Source of the DNA: Thermodesulfovibrio sp.
Lineage (GTDB): Bacteria; Nitrospirota; Thermodesulfovibrionia; Thermodesulfovibrionales; JdFR-85
Direction of reading: 5' to 3'
DNA length: 18,414 bases
NCBI GenBank assembly: GCA_027050975.1
Contig: JALUAR010000098.1
Coordinates: forward strand, 1 to 18,414
A model generated the notes under the pieces. It was not told where the DNA came from, did not search any database, and saw only the letters and a program-made list of their open reading frames with translations. The first letter of the stretch is position 1, and every line of letters begins with the position of its first letter. This document shows positions 1 to 6,927 of this stretch, in pieces. The translations under genes and the position numbers were made by a program.

Positions 1-20
1 AAATAGCATGGGTCATTAAT

Positions 21-47
21 AATACTTGACAAATTTAGTTAAGTATT
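21..47 (+). promoter_or_regulatory. Type-1 IscR-like operator over the isc promoter
   Basis: A 27-bp imperfect palindrome is centred on position 34, with perfect 7-bp outer arms AATACTT (21-27) and AAGTATT (41-47). Positions 22-46 match the E. coli type-1 IscR motif (left half ATASYYGAC, right half AGTCRRSTAT, AT-rich centre), as I recall it, at 23 of 25 positions. The site covers the whole -35 box and most of the spacer, the right place for autorepression by Fe-S-loaded IscR. The consensus match is visible in the sequence; binding is inferred. Confidence 0.75.
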
Positions 48-54
48 TTATAAT
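26..54 (+). promoter_or_regulatory. Consensus sigma-70 promoter of the isc operon
   Basis: TTGACA at 26-31 and TATAAT at 49-54 are both perfect consensus hexamers, separated by the optimal 17 bp. The predicted transcription start, about 7 nt after the -10 box, falls on or next to the A of the iscR start codon at 61. No Shine-Dalgarno sequence lies between the -10 box and the ATG, so the iscR message is probably leaderless. The -35 box lies inside a palindromic operator, so repression by IscR is expected. Confidence 0.85.
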
Positions 55-60
55 TAAAAC

Positions 61-519
61 ATGCTAAGGTTATCGACAAAGGGACAATATGGTGTGAGAG
101 CAATGTATGAGATTGCCAGAGGATGGCCTGATGAACCTGTGAATATCAAACTGATATCCAGGCGTCAGGATGTATCCATTCACTATCTGGAGCAGATACT
201 GAACAAACTAAGAAGGGCCGGGCTTATAAAGAGCGTGAAGGGCCCGGGTGGAGGATACATACTTTCAAGACAGCCCTCTGAGATTACCATAGCAGACATC
301 CTGGTTGAGCTCGAAGGTCCTCTTGCTATTACCTCCTGTCTGAATCCGGAAGAAGGGTGTGTAAGGGTTGAACAGTGTGTTACTCATCTGCTGTGGAAGA
401 GTCTCGGCAAACAGATAGAGGATTTTCTAAATACGGTTACCCTTGAGGATCTTTTAAAGGGAAAATCATACAAGGACTTTTCAATGTTAGCAAAGGCAAA
501 GACAGGAGCACCGGTATGA
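61..519 (+). CDS. iscR: Rrf2-family Fe-S regulator IscR
   Basis: This 152-residue Rrf2-family winged-helix regulator starts with the family-typical MLRLSTKGQYGVRAM, which fixes the start although there is no ribosome binding site. The helix-turn-helix and wing occupy roughly residues 28-70 (SIHYLEQILNKLRRAGL, then the glycine-rich GPGGGY wing at 61-66). C93, C100 and C106, with H109 two residues after the last Cys, reproduce the Cys3-His [2Fe-2S] ligand set of E. coli IscR; the first gap is one residue longer. By family knowledge it senses Fe-S status and represses the isc operon when holding its cluster. The type-1 operator directly upstream supports autoregulation. Its stop overlaps the next start (ATGA), implying translational coupling. 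Confidence 0.93.
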   Translation: MLRLSTKGQYGVRAMYEIARGWPDEPVNIKLISRRQDVSIHYLEQILNKLRRAGLIKSVKGPGGGYILSRQPSEITIADILVELEGPLAITSCLNPEEGCVRVEQCVTHLLWKSLGKQIEDFLNTVTLEDLLKGKSYKDFSMLAKAKTGAPV

Positions 520-815
520 CGAAACTGAAATTTGTTCATGATATAAAGCCTGATGTTACCACGGACATTGTCTACATGATGTGTCCCATGCATCTGCTGA
601 AACTTGAAGAGATGATGAACAACTTGGGGGAAGGGCAGATCCTCGAACTCCTGACAGACTATGACGGTGCCCTTGAGGATATACCTGAGTGGTGTGAAAA
701 GACTGGTAATGAGTTCATAGGTGTTGACGAGGCAGATGACTATTATAAGTTTTACATAAGAAAGAGAGGTTCAGGCAAGTATTGTCCTGTTCCCTCTGAT
801 GATGGAGAAAAATAG
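516..815 (+). CDS. tusA: TusA/SirA-family sulfur carrier protein
   Basis: A 99-residue protein of the TusA/SirA fold. The persulfide-carrying CPxxLLK-type motif is CPMHLLKL at residues 23-30 (C23, P24), followed by the family pattern in which a glycine-containing turn leads into ILELLTDYDGALEDIPEWCEKTG. TusA proteins accept persulfide sulfur from IscS-type desulfurases and pass it on to tRNA thiolation or to dissimilatory sulfur enzymes. The start overlaps the iscR stop, and the gene lies 15 bp before the desulfurase homologue, its expected partner. Further Cys residues occur in PEWCEKTG and near the C-terminus (KYCP). tusA is used as a family name; a different sulfur-trafficking role is possible. 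Confidence 0.8.
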   Translation: MTKLKFVHDIKPDVTTDIVYMMCPMHLLKLEEMMNNLGEGQILELLTDYDGALEDIPEWCEKTGNEFIGVDEADDYYKFYIRKRGSGKYCPVPSDDGEK

Positions 816-830
816 GAAAGAGAGGATGTT

Positions 831-2027
831 ATGGAGTGTTATTTTGATCATGTTGCTACAAATCCCCTGAGAGAAGAAGTCCTTGAGGCAATGATGCCTT
901 ATCTGAAGGAGGAGTTCGGTAATCCCCTGAGTGTATATCCCCTTGGGGTAAGGGCTCGAGAGGCTATTGAGCGGGCGAGGGAACAGGTGGCTGCTCTGAT
1001 TAATGCGAAGCCCTCTGAAATAGTCTTTACCTCAAGTGGTGCAGAGGCGAACAACTTTGCCCTGAGGGGTATTGCCTTCGCTCATCAGTATGAAGGAAAG
1101 CATATTATTGTTACAAGAATGGAGCACCACTCGATTCTCAATCCCGCACGTTTTCTTGAGAAGCTGGGTTTTACTGTTACCTATGTTAACCCAGACAAAT
1201 ACGGTATGATAGATCCGGAGGCAGTAAAAAAGGCTATTACAGATGAGACAATACTTATCTCAGTTATTCATGCAAGTTCGGAAGTGGGTACAATAGAACC
1301 GATAAAAGAGATAGCAGAGATTGCCAAAGAGAGGAATATCACCTTTCATAGCGATGGTGTAGCTTCAGTTGGAAATATAGATGTAGATGTTAAGGATCTG
1401 GGTGTGGATCTGATGAGCATTTCAGCTCACCAGTTCTATGGACCAAAAGGTGCAGGTGCCTTGTATATCAGAGAGGGTCAGAGAATAATTCCTCTGATCT
1501 TCGGTGGCATACAGGAAAGCGGCAGAAGGGCAGGCACAGAGAATGTGCCTGCAATAGTGGGTATGGGAAAGGCTGCTGAACTTGCCAAAGAGGAGTTGCC
1601 AAAGCGGATGGAACATGTCAGAAGGCTAAGGGATAAGCTGGTGGAGGGAGTGCTTAAGATAGAGAAGGTGCACTTTACAGGACATCCAGAGCAGAGACTG
1701 CCAGGACATGCAAGCTTCTGTGTTGAGTATATCGAGGGTGAAGGGATGCTGCTGATGCTGGCATCAAAAGGGATATACGCTGCAAGTGGCTCTGCATGTA
1801 CCTCCAAGGCACTTAAGGCCTCTCCTGTTCTTCTATCTATGGGAATACCCTCTCATGTTGCCCATGGTTCTATTGTCTTCAGCATGGGAATGGGTAATAC
1901 AGAGGAACAGATTGATTATACCCTTGAGGAGTTTCCTCAGATAATAAACAGATTAAGAGAACTCTCACCCTATGCAAAAGGGTGGGGAGATATGGAGGAT
2001 GGTGGATCATGTATTCAAAAGAAGTAA
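831..2027 (+). CDS. iscS: IscS/NifS-like cysteine desulfurase homologue with Gln at the PLP-lysine position
   Basis: A 398-residue class-V aminotransferase fold protein, normal length for IscS, lying directly upstream of iscU. It keeps the His that stacks on PLP (MEHH, H99), the Asp that binds the pyridine nitrogen (HSDG, D175) and the mobile-loop catalytic Cys (SGSACTS, C323). The Schiff-base lysine is absent: E. coli SGHKIYGPKG reads SAHQFYGPKG here, so Q201 stands in for Lys206. The E. coli NNE motif around Asn155 reads SSE, and the Gln183 position in HVDATQS reads Ala (HSDGVAS). I have an impression that some bacterial homologues share the HQFYGPKG form, so it may define a subfamily, but I could not check. 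The role is persulfide supply to IscU and TusA if active; otherwise a scaffold or a different chemistry. The 3' end overlaps iscU by 19 bp. Confidence 0.88.
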   Translation: MECYFDHVATNPLREEVLEAMMPYLKEEFGNPLSVYPLGVRAREAIERAREQVAALINAKPSEIVFTSSGAEANNFALRGIAFAHQYEGKHIIVTRMEHHSILNPARFLEKLGFTVTYVNPDKYGMIDPEAVKKAITDETILISVIHASSEVGTIEPIKEIAEIAKERNITFHSDGVASVGNIDVDVKDLGVDLMSISAHQFYGPKGAGALYIREGQRIIPLIFGGIQESGRRAGTENVPAIVGMGKAAELAKEELPKRMEHVRRLRDKLVEGVLKIEKVHFTGHPEQRLPGHASFCVEYIEGEGMLLMLASKGIYAASGSACTSKALKASPVLLSMGIPSHVAHGSIVFSMGMGNTEEQIDYTLEEFPQIINRLRELSPYAKGWGDMEDGGSCIQKK

Positions 2028-2380
2028 TGGATCACTTTATGAATCCCAGGAACGTGGGCGAGATGCCTGATGCCGATGGCGTAGGTGTAGAAGGAAACCC
2101 CGTTTGTGGTGATGTAATGAAACTATTCATCAAGGTAAAGGATGACAAGATAGTTGATGCAAAATTCCAGACCTTTGGCTGTGGTGCGGCGATAGCTGTA
2201 AGCAGTATGATTACGGAGATGGTGAAGGGCAAGACCCTTGATGAGGCAATGAAGATATCCAAGGAAGAGGTGGCAAAGGCATTAGGTGGGCTACCACCGC
2301 AGAAGATGCATTGTTCAAACCTTGGTGCCGATGCCCTGAAAAAGGCGATAGAGGATTACAAACAGAAGCACAAAAACTGA
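2009..2380 (+). CDS. iscU: Fe-S cluster scaffold protein IscU
   Basis: I chose the ATG at 2009 over an upstream in-frame GTG at 1982. GGAGG at 1994-1998 is correctly spaced for it, and the product then starts MYSKEVMDHFMNPRN as IscU proteins do. The 123-residue protein has the three cluster-binding cysteines and the Asp: GNPVCGD (C33, D35), FGCGAA (C58) and MHCSNLG (C102). The HscA-recognition motif LPPVK reads LPPQK (residues 95-99). No hscA, hscB or ferredoxin gene follows. IscU assembles [2Fe-2S] and [4Fe-4S] clusters, which this cell needs in quantity for AprB and QmoABC. The gene overlaps iscS by 19 bp, implying coupled translation. Confidence 0.93.
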   Translation: MYSKEVMDHFMNPRNVGEMPDADGVGVEGNPVCGDVMKLFIKVKDDKIVDAKFQTFGCGAAIAVSSMITEMVKGKTLDEAMKISKEEVAKALGGLPPQKMHCSNLGADALKKAIEDYKQKHKN

Positions 2381-2402
2381 ACAATAAAAGTTTTTTCTCG
2401 TT

Positions 2403-2447
2403 AAGGGCAGAGGAGGTTCGGAGAGCAGAACCTCCTCTGCCCTTTGT
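2403..2447 (+). terminator. Strong stem-loop ending the isc operon
   Basis: A perfect 17-bp stem (2403-2419 paired with 2428-2444) encloses an 8-nt loop and begins 23 bp after the iscU stop. The downstream tract (TTTGTTGT) is U-rich but interrupted, so termination may be imperfect, or the stem may instead protect the mRNA 3' end. Confidence 0.75.
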
Positions 2448-2466
2448 TGTGCTAATTTAATCCCAA

Positions 2467-2691
2467 ATCCTGCGATAAGGACCAAAGGAGTGGTATGGTG
2501 GAGTCTGAACGGATTTGAATTTTGCATTAGATTTGCCGTGGAGGTCAACAGCCCCAAAAATCTCCGATTTTTGGGGACCCCAGAATCGCAAAATTCCCTC
2601 GCAGGCGGACAGGGATGTTCGCCGAGAATGAGTTGAAGACTCCACCATACCACTCCTTCCGGAGATTGTCGGTTTTTCGTTACCGCTGGAT
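2467..2691. repeat. MITE-like element with inverted terminal repeats
   Basis: A non-coding segment of about 225 bp bounded by related inverted ends. The inner 22 bp of the two ends are perfectly complementary (2485-2506 with 2637-2658). Outside these, both arms end in a similar motif: TTATCGCAGGAT on the minus strand at the left, GTTACCGCTGGAT on the plus strand at the right. Inside are a perfect 11-bp hairpin with a 3-nt loop (CCCCAAAAATC at 2552-2562 with its complement at 2566-2576) and a smaller stem (2604-2610 with 2617-2623, one G-T pair). A third copy of the end repeat lies at 4017-4070. No transposase or clear target-site duplication is visible. Open frames across it look spurious. 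Confidence 0.65.
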
Positions 2692-2817
2692 CCAGGTTAA
2701 CATTTTTTGCCCACTCAATTCGAAAATGCCAATTGATTTCTCAATCAGACAATACCCACTACCTGTTATGAAAAAGCACACTATTTTCTGTCGGCATTTT
2801 TTGGGCTCAACAGGTTT

Positions 2818-2847
2818 TTGAACTTAATTAAACAAATGTGGTATCAT
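2818..2847 (+). promoter_or_regulatory. Candidate promoter for tRNA-Ser
   Basis: TTGAAC at 2818-2823 and TATCAT at 2842-2847 with an 18-bp spacer form a reasonable sigma-70 promoter about 70 bp before the mature tRNA 5' end. In the rest of the gene-free stretch from 2692 to 2915 I see only AT-rich sequence with no credible gene. Confidence 0.45.
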
Positions 2848-2915
2848 TAAAATTGTTTGGATATCGACGGCAGTTAACAAACAACTAACACACGGTTACG
2901 AGGCAGTTTTTCTCT

Positions 2916-3008
<93 letters not shown>

Positions 3009-3029
3009 CGTATCTCAACCTAAAATAAA

Positions 3030-4004
3030 ATGTTTCAATATCTTGCCAAACGCTTAATAGAGATACTCATCACCCTTTTGGGAATAACACTCCTGTCATT
3101 CTTTATAATTCATCTTGCACCGGGCAAACCCACAGATTTCCTGACAGAACTGAATCCGAAGATAACACCAGAGGCAAGGCAGAAGCTGGAGAAATACTAT
3201 GGCCTGGACAAACCCATTATTATTCAGTATCTGCAATGGCTGAAAAGAGTGGCAAAGCTGGATTTCGGAGTCTCCTTCTCCACCGACAGAAGGCCTGTGT
3301 GGGAAAAGATAAAGGAAAGGCTACCTATTACCATAAAGATAAATCTGCTCAGTATGTTTCTAATCTTTGTTATTGCCATTCCAATAGGCATAACCTCTGC
3401 AACCAGGCAATACTCACTTTATGATAAGATTACCACGGTTATAGTGTTTGTGGGCTTTGCCATGCCTGCCTTCTGGCTTGCCATTCTTTTGATGATGCTC
3501 TTCGGTGTTCATTTGCACTGGCTTCCCATCTCGGGATTGAAATCCATGAACTACGACTCATTATCAACATGGGGAAAGATCCTGGATCAGGCCAGGCATC
3601 TTGTGCTACCTGTTTTTGTGGCAGCCTTCGGAGGCATTGCAGGAATATCAAGATACATGCGTAGCAGCATGCTTGAGGTGATAAGGCAGGATTACATAAC
3701 TACAGCCAGAGCAAAGGGACTGCCTGAAAGCATGGTTATCTATAAACATGCCCTCAGGAATGCTCTGTTGCCTATCGTAACCATTGTCGGTCTTTCTGTC
3801 CCAGGGATTATAGGAGGAAGTGTTATCTTCGAACAGATATTCAGTATACCCGGTATGGGCCAGCTTCTTTGGGACTCGGTTATGAGAAGGGACTATCCCG
3901 TAGTAATGGGAATACTTACAATAGGAGCGATTCTTACCCTTGTGGGAAACCTTCTTGCGGATCTATGTTATGCCCTGGTAGATCCCAGGGTCAGAAGCTC
4001 TTAA
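3030..4004 (+). CDS. DppB/OppB-type ABC transporter permease, orphan
   Basis: A 324-residue inner-membrane permease of the dipeptide/oligopeptide/nickel (DppB/OppB) family. It has the typical N-terminus (MFQYLAKRLIEILITLLGITLLSFFIIHLAPG), a periplasmic loop ending in YGLDKP-QYLQWLKR-LDFGVS, and about six membrane helices. The EAA coupling loop is DYITTARAKGLPESMVIYKH from D221, with the invariant Gly at G230. The C-terminus LADLCYALVDPRVR is also family-typical. DppB works as a heterodimer with a DppC-type permease, two ATPases and a binding protein, but none of these is in the window. There is no evident ribosome binding site before the ATG, although the protein start matches the family. It lies between the tRNA and a repeat copy. 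The substrate cannot be told from the sequence. Confidence 0.9.
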   Translation: MFQYLAKRLIEILITLLGITLLSFFIIHLAPGKPTDFLTELNPKITPEARQKLEKYYGLDKPIIIQYLQWLKRVAKLDFGVSFSTDRRPVWEKIKERLPITIKINLLSMFLIFVIAIPIGITSATRQYSLYDKITTVIVFVGFAMPAFWLAILLMMLFGVHLHWLPISGLKSMNYDSLSTWGKILDQARHLVLPVFVAAFGGIAGISRYMRSSMLEVIRQDYITTARAKGLPESMVIYKHALRNALLPIVTIVGLSVPGIIGGSVIFEQIFSIPGMGQLLWDSVMRRDYPVVMGILTIGAILTLVGNLLADLCYALVDPRVRSS

Positions 4005-4016
4005 CTCAAATCCTTC

Positions 4017-4070
4017 AGACTCCACCATACCCCTCCTGATGGCGATTGTTTGTTATCATTACCGCTGGAT
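4017..4070 (+). repeat. Third copy of the element's end repeat
   Basis: These 54 bp match 2637-2691 in the same orientation. The first 21 bp differ at one base, the middle is diverged around a shared GATTGT, and the end TTACCGCTGGAT is identical. The bases just before it resemble the inner flank of the left arm. It fills most of the gap between the convergent permease and antiporter genes. I see no separate terminator there. Confidence 0.6.
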
Positions 4071-4080
4071 GTATGCTTAA

Positions 4081-5169
4081 TTAACTAAACACCTTGAAGA
4101 TGTAATACCCGTAGAAAAGCCCTCCTGTAAGCAAAAGCCAGCCAGGTAACCTCTTTTTAACGGACACATAAAATAATAAAATCGAAGCCATCAGGATTGT
4201 GGAGATCACATTTGTTAATTCTGCCTCGGTGAGATACCACTCAGTGAATATTAGCCCCACAGCCATGGGGATGGTGGCCTGAAAGACCATCGCACCTGTG
4301 ATGTTGGCAAGGCCGATGGTGTCCTTCCCTTTCAGTGTCCATGTTATGGAGTTGAACTTCTCCGGCAGTTCTGTTGCCACAGGTGTAATCAGCAGAGAAA
4401 GTACAACAGGAGATACCCCGCTTTTAATGGAGAATGTAGTGAGATAACTGACAAAGAGATGAGCGCCGGAGATAATGAATAGTAGTCCGATGATAAGCTG
4501 TATTACGATCCAATATAATCTGACAGGACAACCTATAAAAATGCTCAGATGAAACTGGTCTGTGTATTCCTCTCCCTCTATGGATTCGTGCTTAAGTGAG
4601 TAGAAGAAAAATACGGCATAGACGATGAGGAGGATAATACCCAGTGCAAGGTTAGCCTTTTTGTTATGGAGTAGACTAACCAGAAGCAGAGATACCATTA
4701 TAGGCACGAAATAGGAGAGTTCGAACTTCAGGGCATTTAAGTTCACCCGCATGTAGGCACCATTACCTTTTACAAAGGAACGAATAATAACGGTAGTGCC
4801 AAGTAGAAACATGGCAAGGGTGCTAAGCATGAAGGGAGCACCAAGGATTGCTCCTACAGCGATGCCTTCGCCATGCTCTGCCGAGCCCGTGATTAATGCA
4901 ATTATCGGTACCATTGTTTCAGGTAGTGCTGTTCCTACGGCAGCCAGAAGGCTACCCACAGTAGCATGGGACAGGTTCAACCTGTCTCCCAGGCACTCCA
5001 CTGCATTGGCAAAAAGCTCACATCCTCCAAGTATTACCATGATACCTAATATGAGACCTGTTATAATGACAGTGTAGGAGGCATCAGCATGGTCATGGAT
5101 AAAGGTTGTGAGGAACCAGGAGAGTATTAAGACCAGTAGAACCGCTGCCGAAAATATGATATATCTCAT
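4081..5169 (-). CDS. Ca2+/cation antiporter (CaCA) family membrane protein
   Basis: A 362-residue multi-spanning membrane protein with the two alpha repeats of the sodium/calcium exchanger superfamily. The first is GTALPETMVP (79-88) followed by GIAVGAILGAP (102-112); the second is ATELPEKF (265-272) followed by LANITGAMVFQ (287-297). The acidic LPE motifs in each repeat normally bind the transported cation. The Asn residues common in classical exchangers (GNxxGSN) are not kept, so the ion could be Ca2+, Na+ or H+. The start is supported by AAGGAG on the minus strand at 5177-5182, 7 nt upstream. It is convergent with the permease and divergent from the YwiC-like gene. No partner gene suggests its physiological role. 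Confidence 0.82.
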   Translation of the reverse strand: MRYIIFSAAVLLVLILSWFLTTFIHDHADASYTVIITGLILGIMVILGGCELFANAVECLGDRLNLSHATVGSLLAAVGTALPETMVPIIALITGSAEHGEGIAVGAILGAPFMLSTLAMFLLGTTVIIRSFVKGNGAYMRVNLNALKFELSYFVPIMVSLLLVSLLHNKKANLALGIILLIVYAVFFFYSLKHESIEGEEYTDQFHLSIFIGCPVRLYWIVIQLIIGLLFIISGAHLFVSYLTTFSIKSGVSPVVLSLLITPVATELPEKFNSITWTLKGKDTIGLANITGAMVFQATIPMAVGLIFTEWYLTEAELTNVISTILMASILLFYVSVKKRLPGWLLLTGGLFYGYYIFKVFS

Positions 5170-5272
5170 GGAAGAACTCCTTACTGTTACGAGATAATGA
5201 ATTAACCAAACGGGTTACAGGAAATTAGTCATGGAAAATGACAGGTGTAAATTATAACATAATCAGGGGATT

Positions 5273-5965
5273 ATGAATCGTCTGTTTTTAAAAGAGTACG
5301 GCTCATGGAGCGTAATGGTTATATCCTACCTGACAGGATTATTCATCCATAGAGGTAGCTTTGATGTAACCGCAATTAGCGTATTCCTGGCACTGGCTCT
5401 GTTTATAAATTCCAAACAGGCCTTTACATTATGGTATAGACAGAAGGAAAGGATGTATCTTTGGGGCTTTGTTGCTCAGTCCCTGGTGGCTTCCATGGTT
5501 TTGCTCTTAATTTTCGGTGAGTCGATTTTAAGATTGCTTCCTTTCTGTTCGGTTCCCCTTCTCTATATGGTATTTTTTGTCTACCGTGGAGAGCATTCTC
5601 TGTTGACCGAACTTCTGGGGTTTGCCACCCTCTCTTTGGCAGCTTTACTTGGTGCGTTTGTTGCAACTGTTGAGGTGGATTACAGGCTCTACATAGCAAC
5701 CTTTACATTCTTTGCAGCAGGGGTTTTTAAGGTAAGGGTTCAATTGAGAAAGGGTCTAAAAGAAAGAGTAGGGATGCTCATCTATGCTGTTGTTGCCATC
5801 CTGGTATATAACATTATAGGTGTATCGCTCTTTATATTGCTGCCAATAATTGATAATGCCGTCCATGCCATCACGCTTTATAAAACCAGATTGAAGGTAA
5901 CGGGATGGATTGAGCTCTCGAAATCTGTACTGTTTATGCTGCTGGTCCTTTATCTGTATCGGTAG
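5273..5965 (+). CDS. YwiC-like family integral membrane protein
   Basis: A 230-residue protein, almost entirely hydrophobic with about seven membrane helices. It carries features I associate with the YwiC-like family: KEYGSW at residues 7-12, RGEHSLLTELLGF at 105-117, and FKVRVQLR at 152-159, which recalls the FxVxxxLR pattern. The biochemical function of the family is not established to my knowledge. AGGGGA lies only 2 bp before the ATG, so the translation signal is weak. The 103-bp divergent gap to the antiporter gene must hold both promoters, but I found no convincing pair of hexamers there. A weak AT-rich terminator follows at 6105. Confidence 0.7.
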   Translation: MNRLFLKEYGSWSVMVISYLTGLFIHRGSFDVTAISVFLALALFINSKQAFTLWYRQKERMYLWGFVAQSLVASMVLLLIFGESILRLLPFCSVPLLYMVFFVYRGEHSLLTELLGFATLSLAALLGAFVATVEVDYRLYIATFTFFAAGVFKVRVQLRKGLKERVGMLIYAVVAILVYNIIGVSLFILLPIIDNAVHAITLYKTRLKVTGWIELSKSVLFMLLVLYLYR

Positions 5966-6104
5966 AGGTTGGACTGAGTTCCCTCAATACCTTAAAAATA
6001 TATCGGAACACCCCTCCTGACATAAACACTTTTATCACTTTTCACACATTTTCTTGTAAAAATAGTCCTTTTTAAGCCCGGAGCTGACTAATTACGTTTA
6101 TAAA

Positions 6105-6134
6105 AAAATCTTATATTCAGATTTTAATTTTTTT
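6105..6134 (+). terminator. Candidate AT-rich intrinsic terminator
   Basis: A 7-bp stem, AAAATCT (6105-6111) with AGATTTT (6119-6125), encloses a 7-nt loop and is followed by seven T residues at 6128-6134. The stem is weak but correctly built. It stands directly before the putative adk promoter, so it could insulate the sulfate operon from the upstream gene. The rest of the 5966-6135 gap shows nothing else I can support. Confidence 0.35.
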
Positions 6135-6135
6135 C

Positions 6136-6165
6136 TTGCAATAGAAATAAATCTTTATGTAGTAT
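6136..6165 (+). promoter_or_regulatory. Candidate promoter of the adk-sat-apr-qmo-hppA operon
   Basis: TTGCAA (6136-6141) and TAGTAT (6160-6165) are spaced by 18 bp in a very AT-rich tract. The inferred start near 6172 leaves a leader of about 47 nt before the adk ATG at 6219, which has GGAGG at 6207-6211. No clear operator palindrome was seen. Confidence 0.45.
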
Positions 6166-6218
6166 ATTGCGATTCTACAGAATTGCTTCAGGAAATAATT
6201 CTTTATGGAGGTAGATTG

Positions 6219-6872
6219 ATGAGAATAGTTCTTTTAGGAGCACCGGGCGCAGGTAAGGGCACACAGGCCAAGAAACTCATTGAAAAATATGGCATTCCTC
6301 AGATCTCCACAGGTGATATCCTCAGAAAAGCCGTAGCCGACGGAACCCCCCTTGGCAAAGAGGCAAAGTCCTATATGGACAAGGGCGAACTGGTACCTGA
6401 CTCAGTTGTTATTGGTCTTGTTAAGGAGCGTCTTCAGCAGGATGATTGTAAAAAAGGGTTCATTCTTGACGGCTTTCCAAGAAATACCTCCCAGGCAGAG
6501 ACATTGGATAAGGTGCTGGATGAGATGGGTATGCCTCTGGATGTTGCCCTCAGTGTGGACGTGGATATGGATATTCTGATGAAGAGACTGACAGGCAGAA
6601 GGACATGCAAGCAGTGTGGTCAGATGTATAATGTTTACTTCAGCCCTCCAAAGCAGGAAGGTGTCTGTGACAAATGCGGCGGTGAGCTCTATCAGAGGGA
6701 TGATGACAAGGAGGAGACAATCCGCAAAAGACTCGAGGTTTACGAGGCTCAGACCGCTCCTCTTATTGACTATTATGAGAAGAAGGGCATCCTGAAGAGG
6801 GTAAACGGTGTCGGTGATATAGACGAGATCTTCTCGAACATCTGCTCAATTCTGGACGGTTTGAAGAAATAA
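6219..6872 (+). CDS. adk: Adenylate kinase, zinc-LID type
   Basis: The ATG at 6219 is chosen over one at 6183 because GGAGG (6207-6211) is correctly spaced and the product then begins MRIVLLGAPGAGKGTQA as Adk does. The 217-residue long-form enzyme has the P-loop GAPGAGKGT (7-15), the AMP-site QISTGD (28-33), DGFPR (84-88), and a LID with four cysteines (C130, C133, C150, C153) typical of zinc-binding bacterial Adk. It catalyses AMP + ATP to 2 ADP. As first gene of the sulfate operon, its likely special job is to recycle AMP released by APS reductase and to balance the ATP spent by Sat. SecY and ribosomal-protein genes, common adk neighbours, are absent here. Confidence 0.95.
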   Translation: MRIVLLGAPGAGKGTQAKKLIEKYGIPQISTGDILRKAVADGTPLGKEAKSYMDKGELVPDSVVIGLVKERLQQDDCKKGFILDGFPRNTSQAETLDKVLDEMGMPLDVALSVDVDMDILMKRLTGRRTCKQCGQMYNVYFSPPKQEGVCDKCGGELYQRDDDKEETIRKRLEVYEAQTAPLIDYYEKKGILKRVNGVGDIDEIFSNICSILDGLKK

Positions 6873-6927
6873 AGAGACGGCTAATTAGGTTTTAAATATT
6901 CAAAATTCAATAAAAAGGAGGCATAAA

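Noticed and set aside
1982..2008. Upstream GTG start that would lengthen IscU by nine residues
   Set aside because: The added residues (from MGRYGGWWI) are not IscU-like, while GGAGG at 1994-1998 is correctly placed for the ATG at 2009.
2457..2821. Short open frames on both strands in and beside the inverted-repeat element
   Set aside because: They run through hairpins and the repeat arms, lack good ribosome binding sites and resemble no protein family I recognise.
5986..6025. Possible further copy of the dispersed repeat (CACCCCTCCTGA)
   Set aside because: Only about a dozen bases agree with the copy at 4017; the TTACCGCTGGAT end and flanks are missing.
6183..6218. Earlier in-frame start for adk
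   Set aside because: The P-loop kinase normally starts immediately before IVLLGAPG, and a good GGAGG serves the ATG at 6219.
6166..6218. Riboswitch in the adk leader
   Set aside because: The leader is too short and shows no stable helices or recognisable aptamer.
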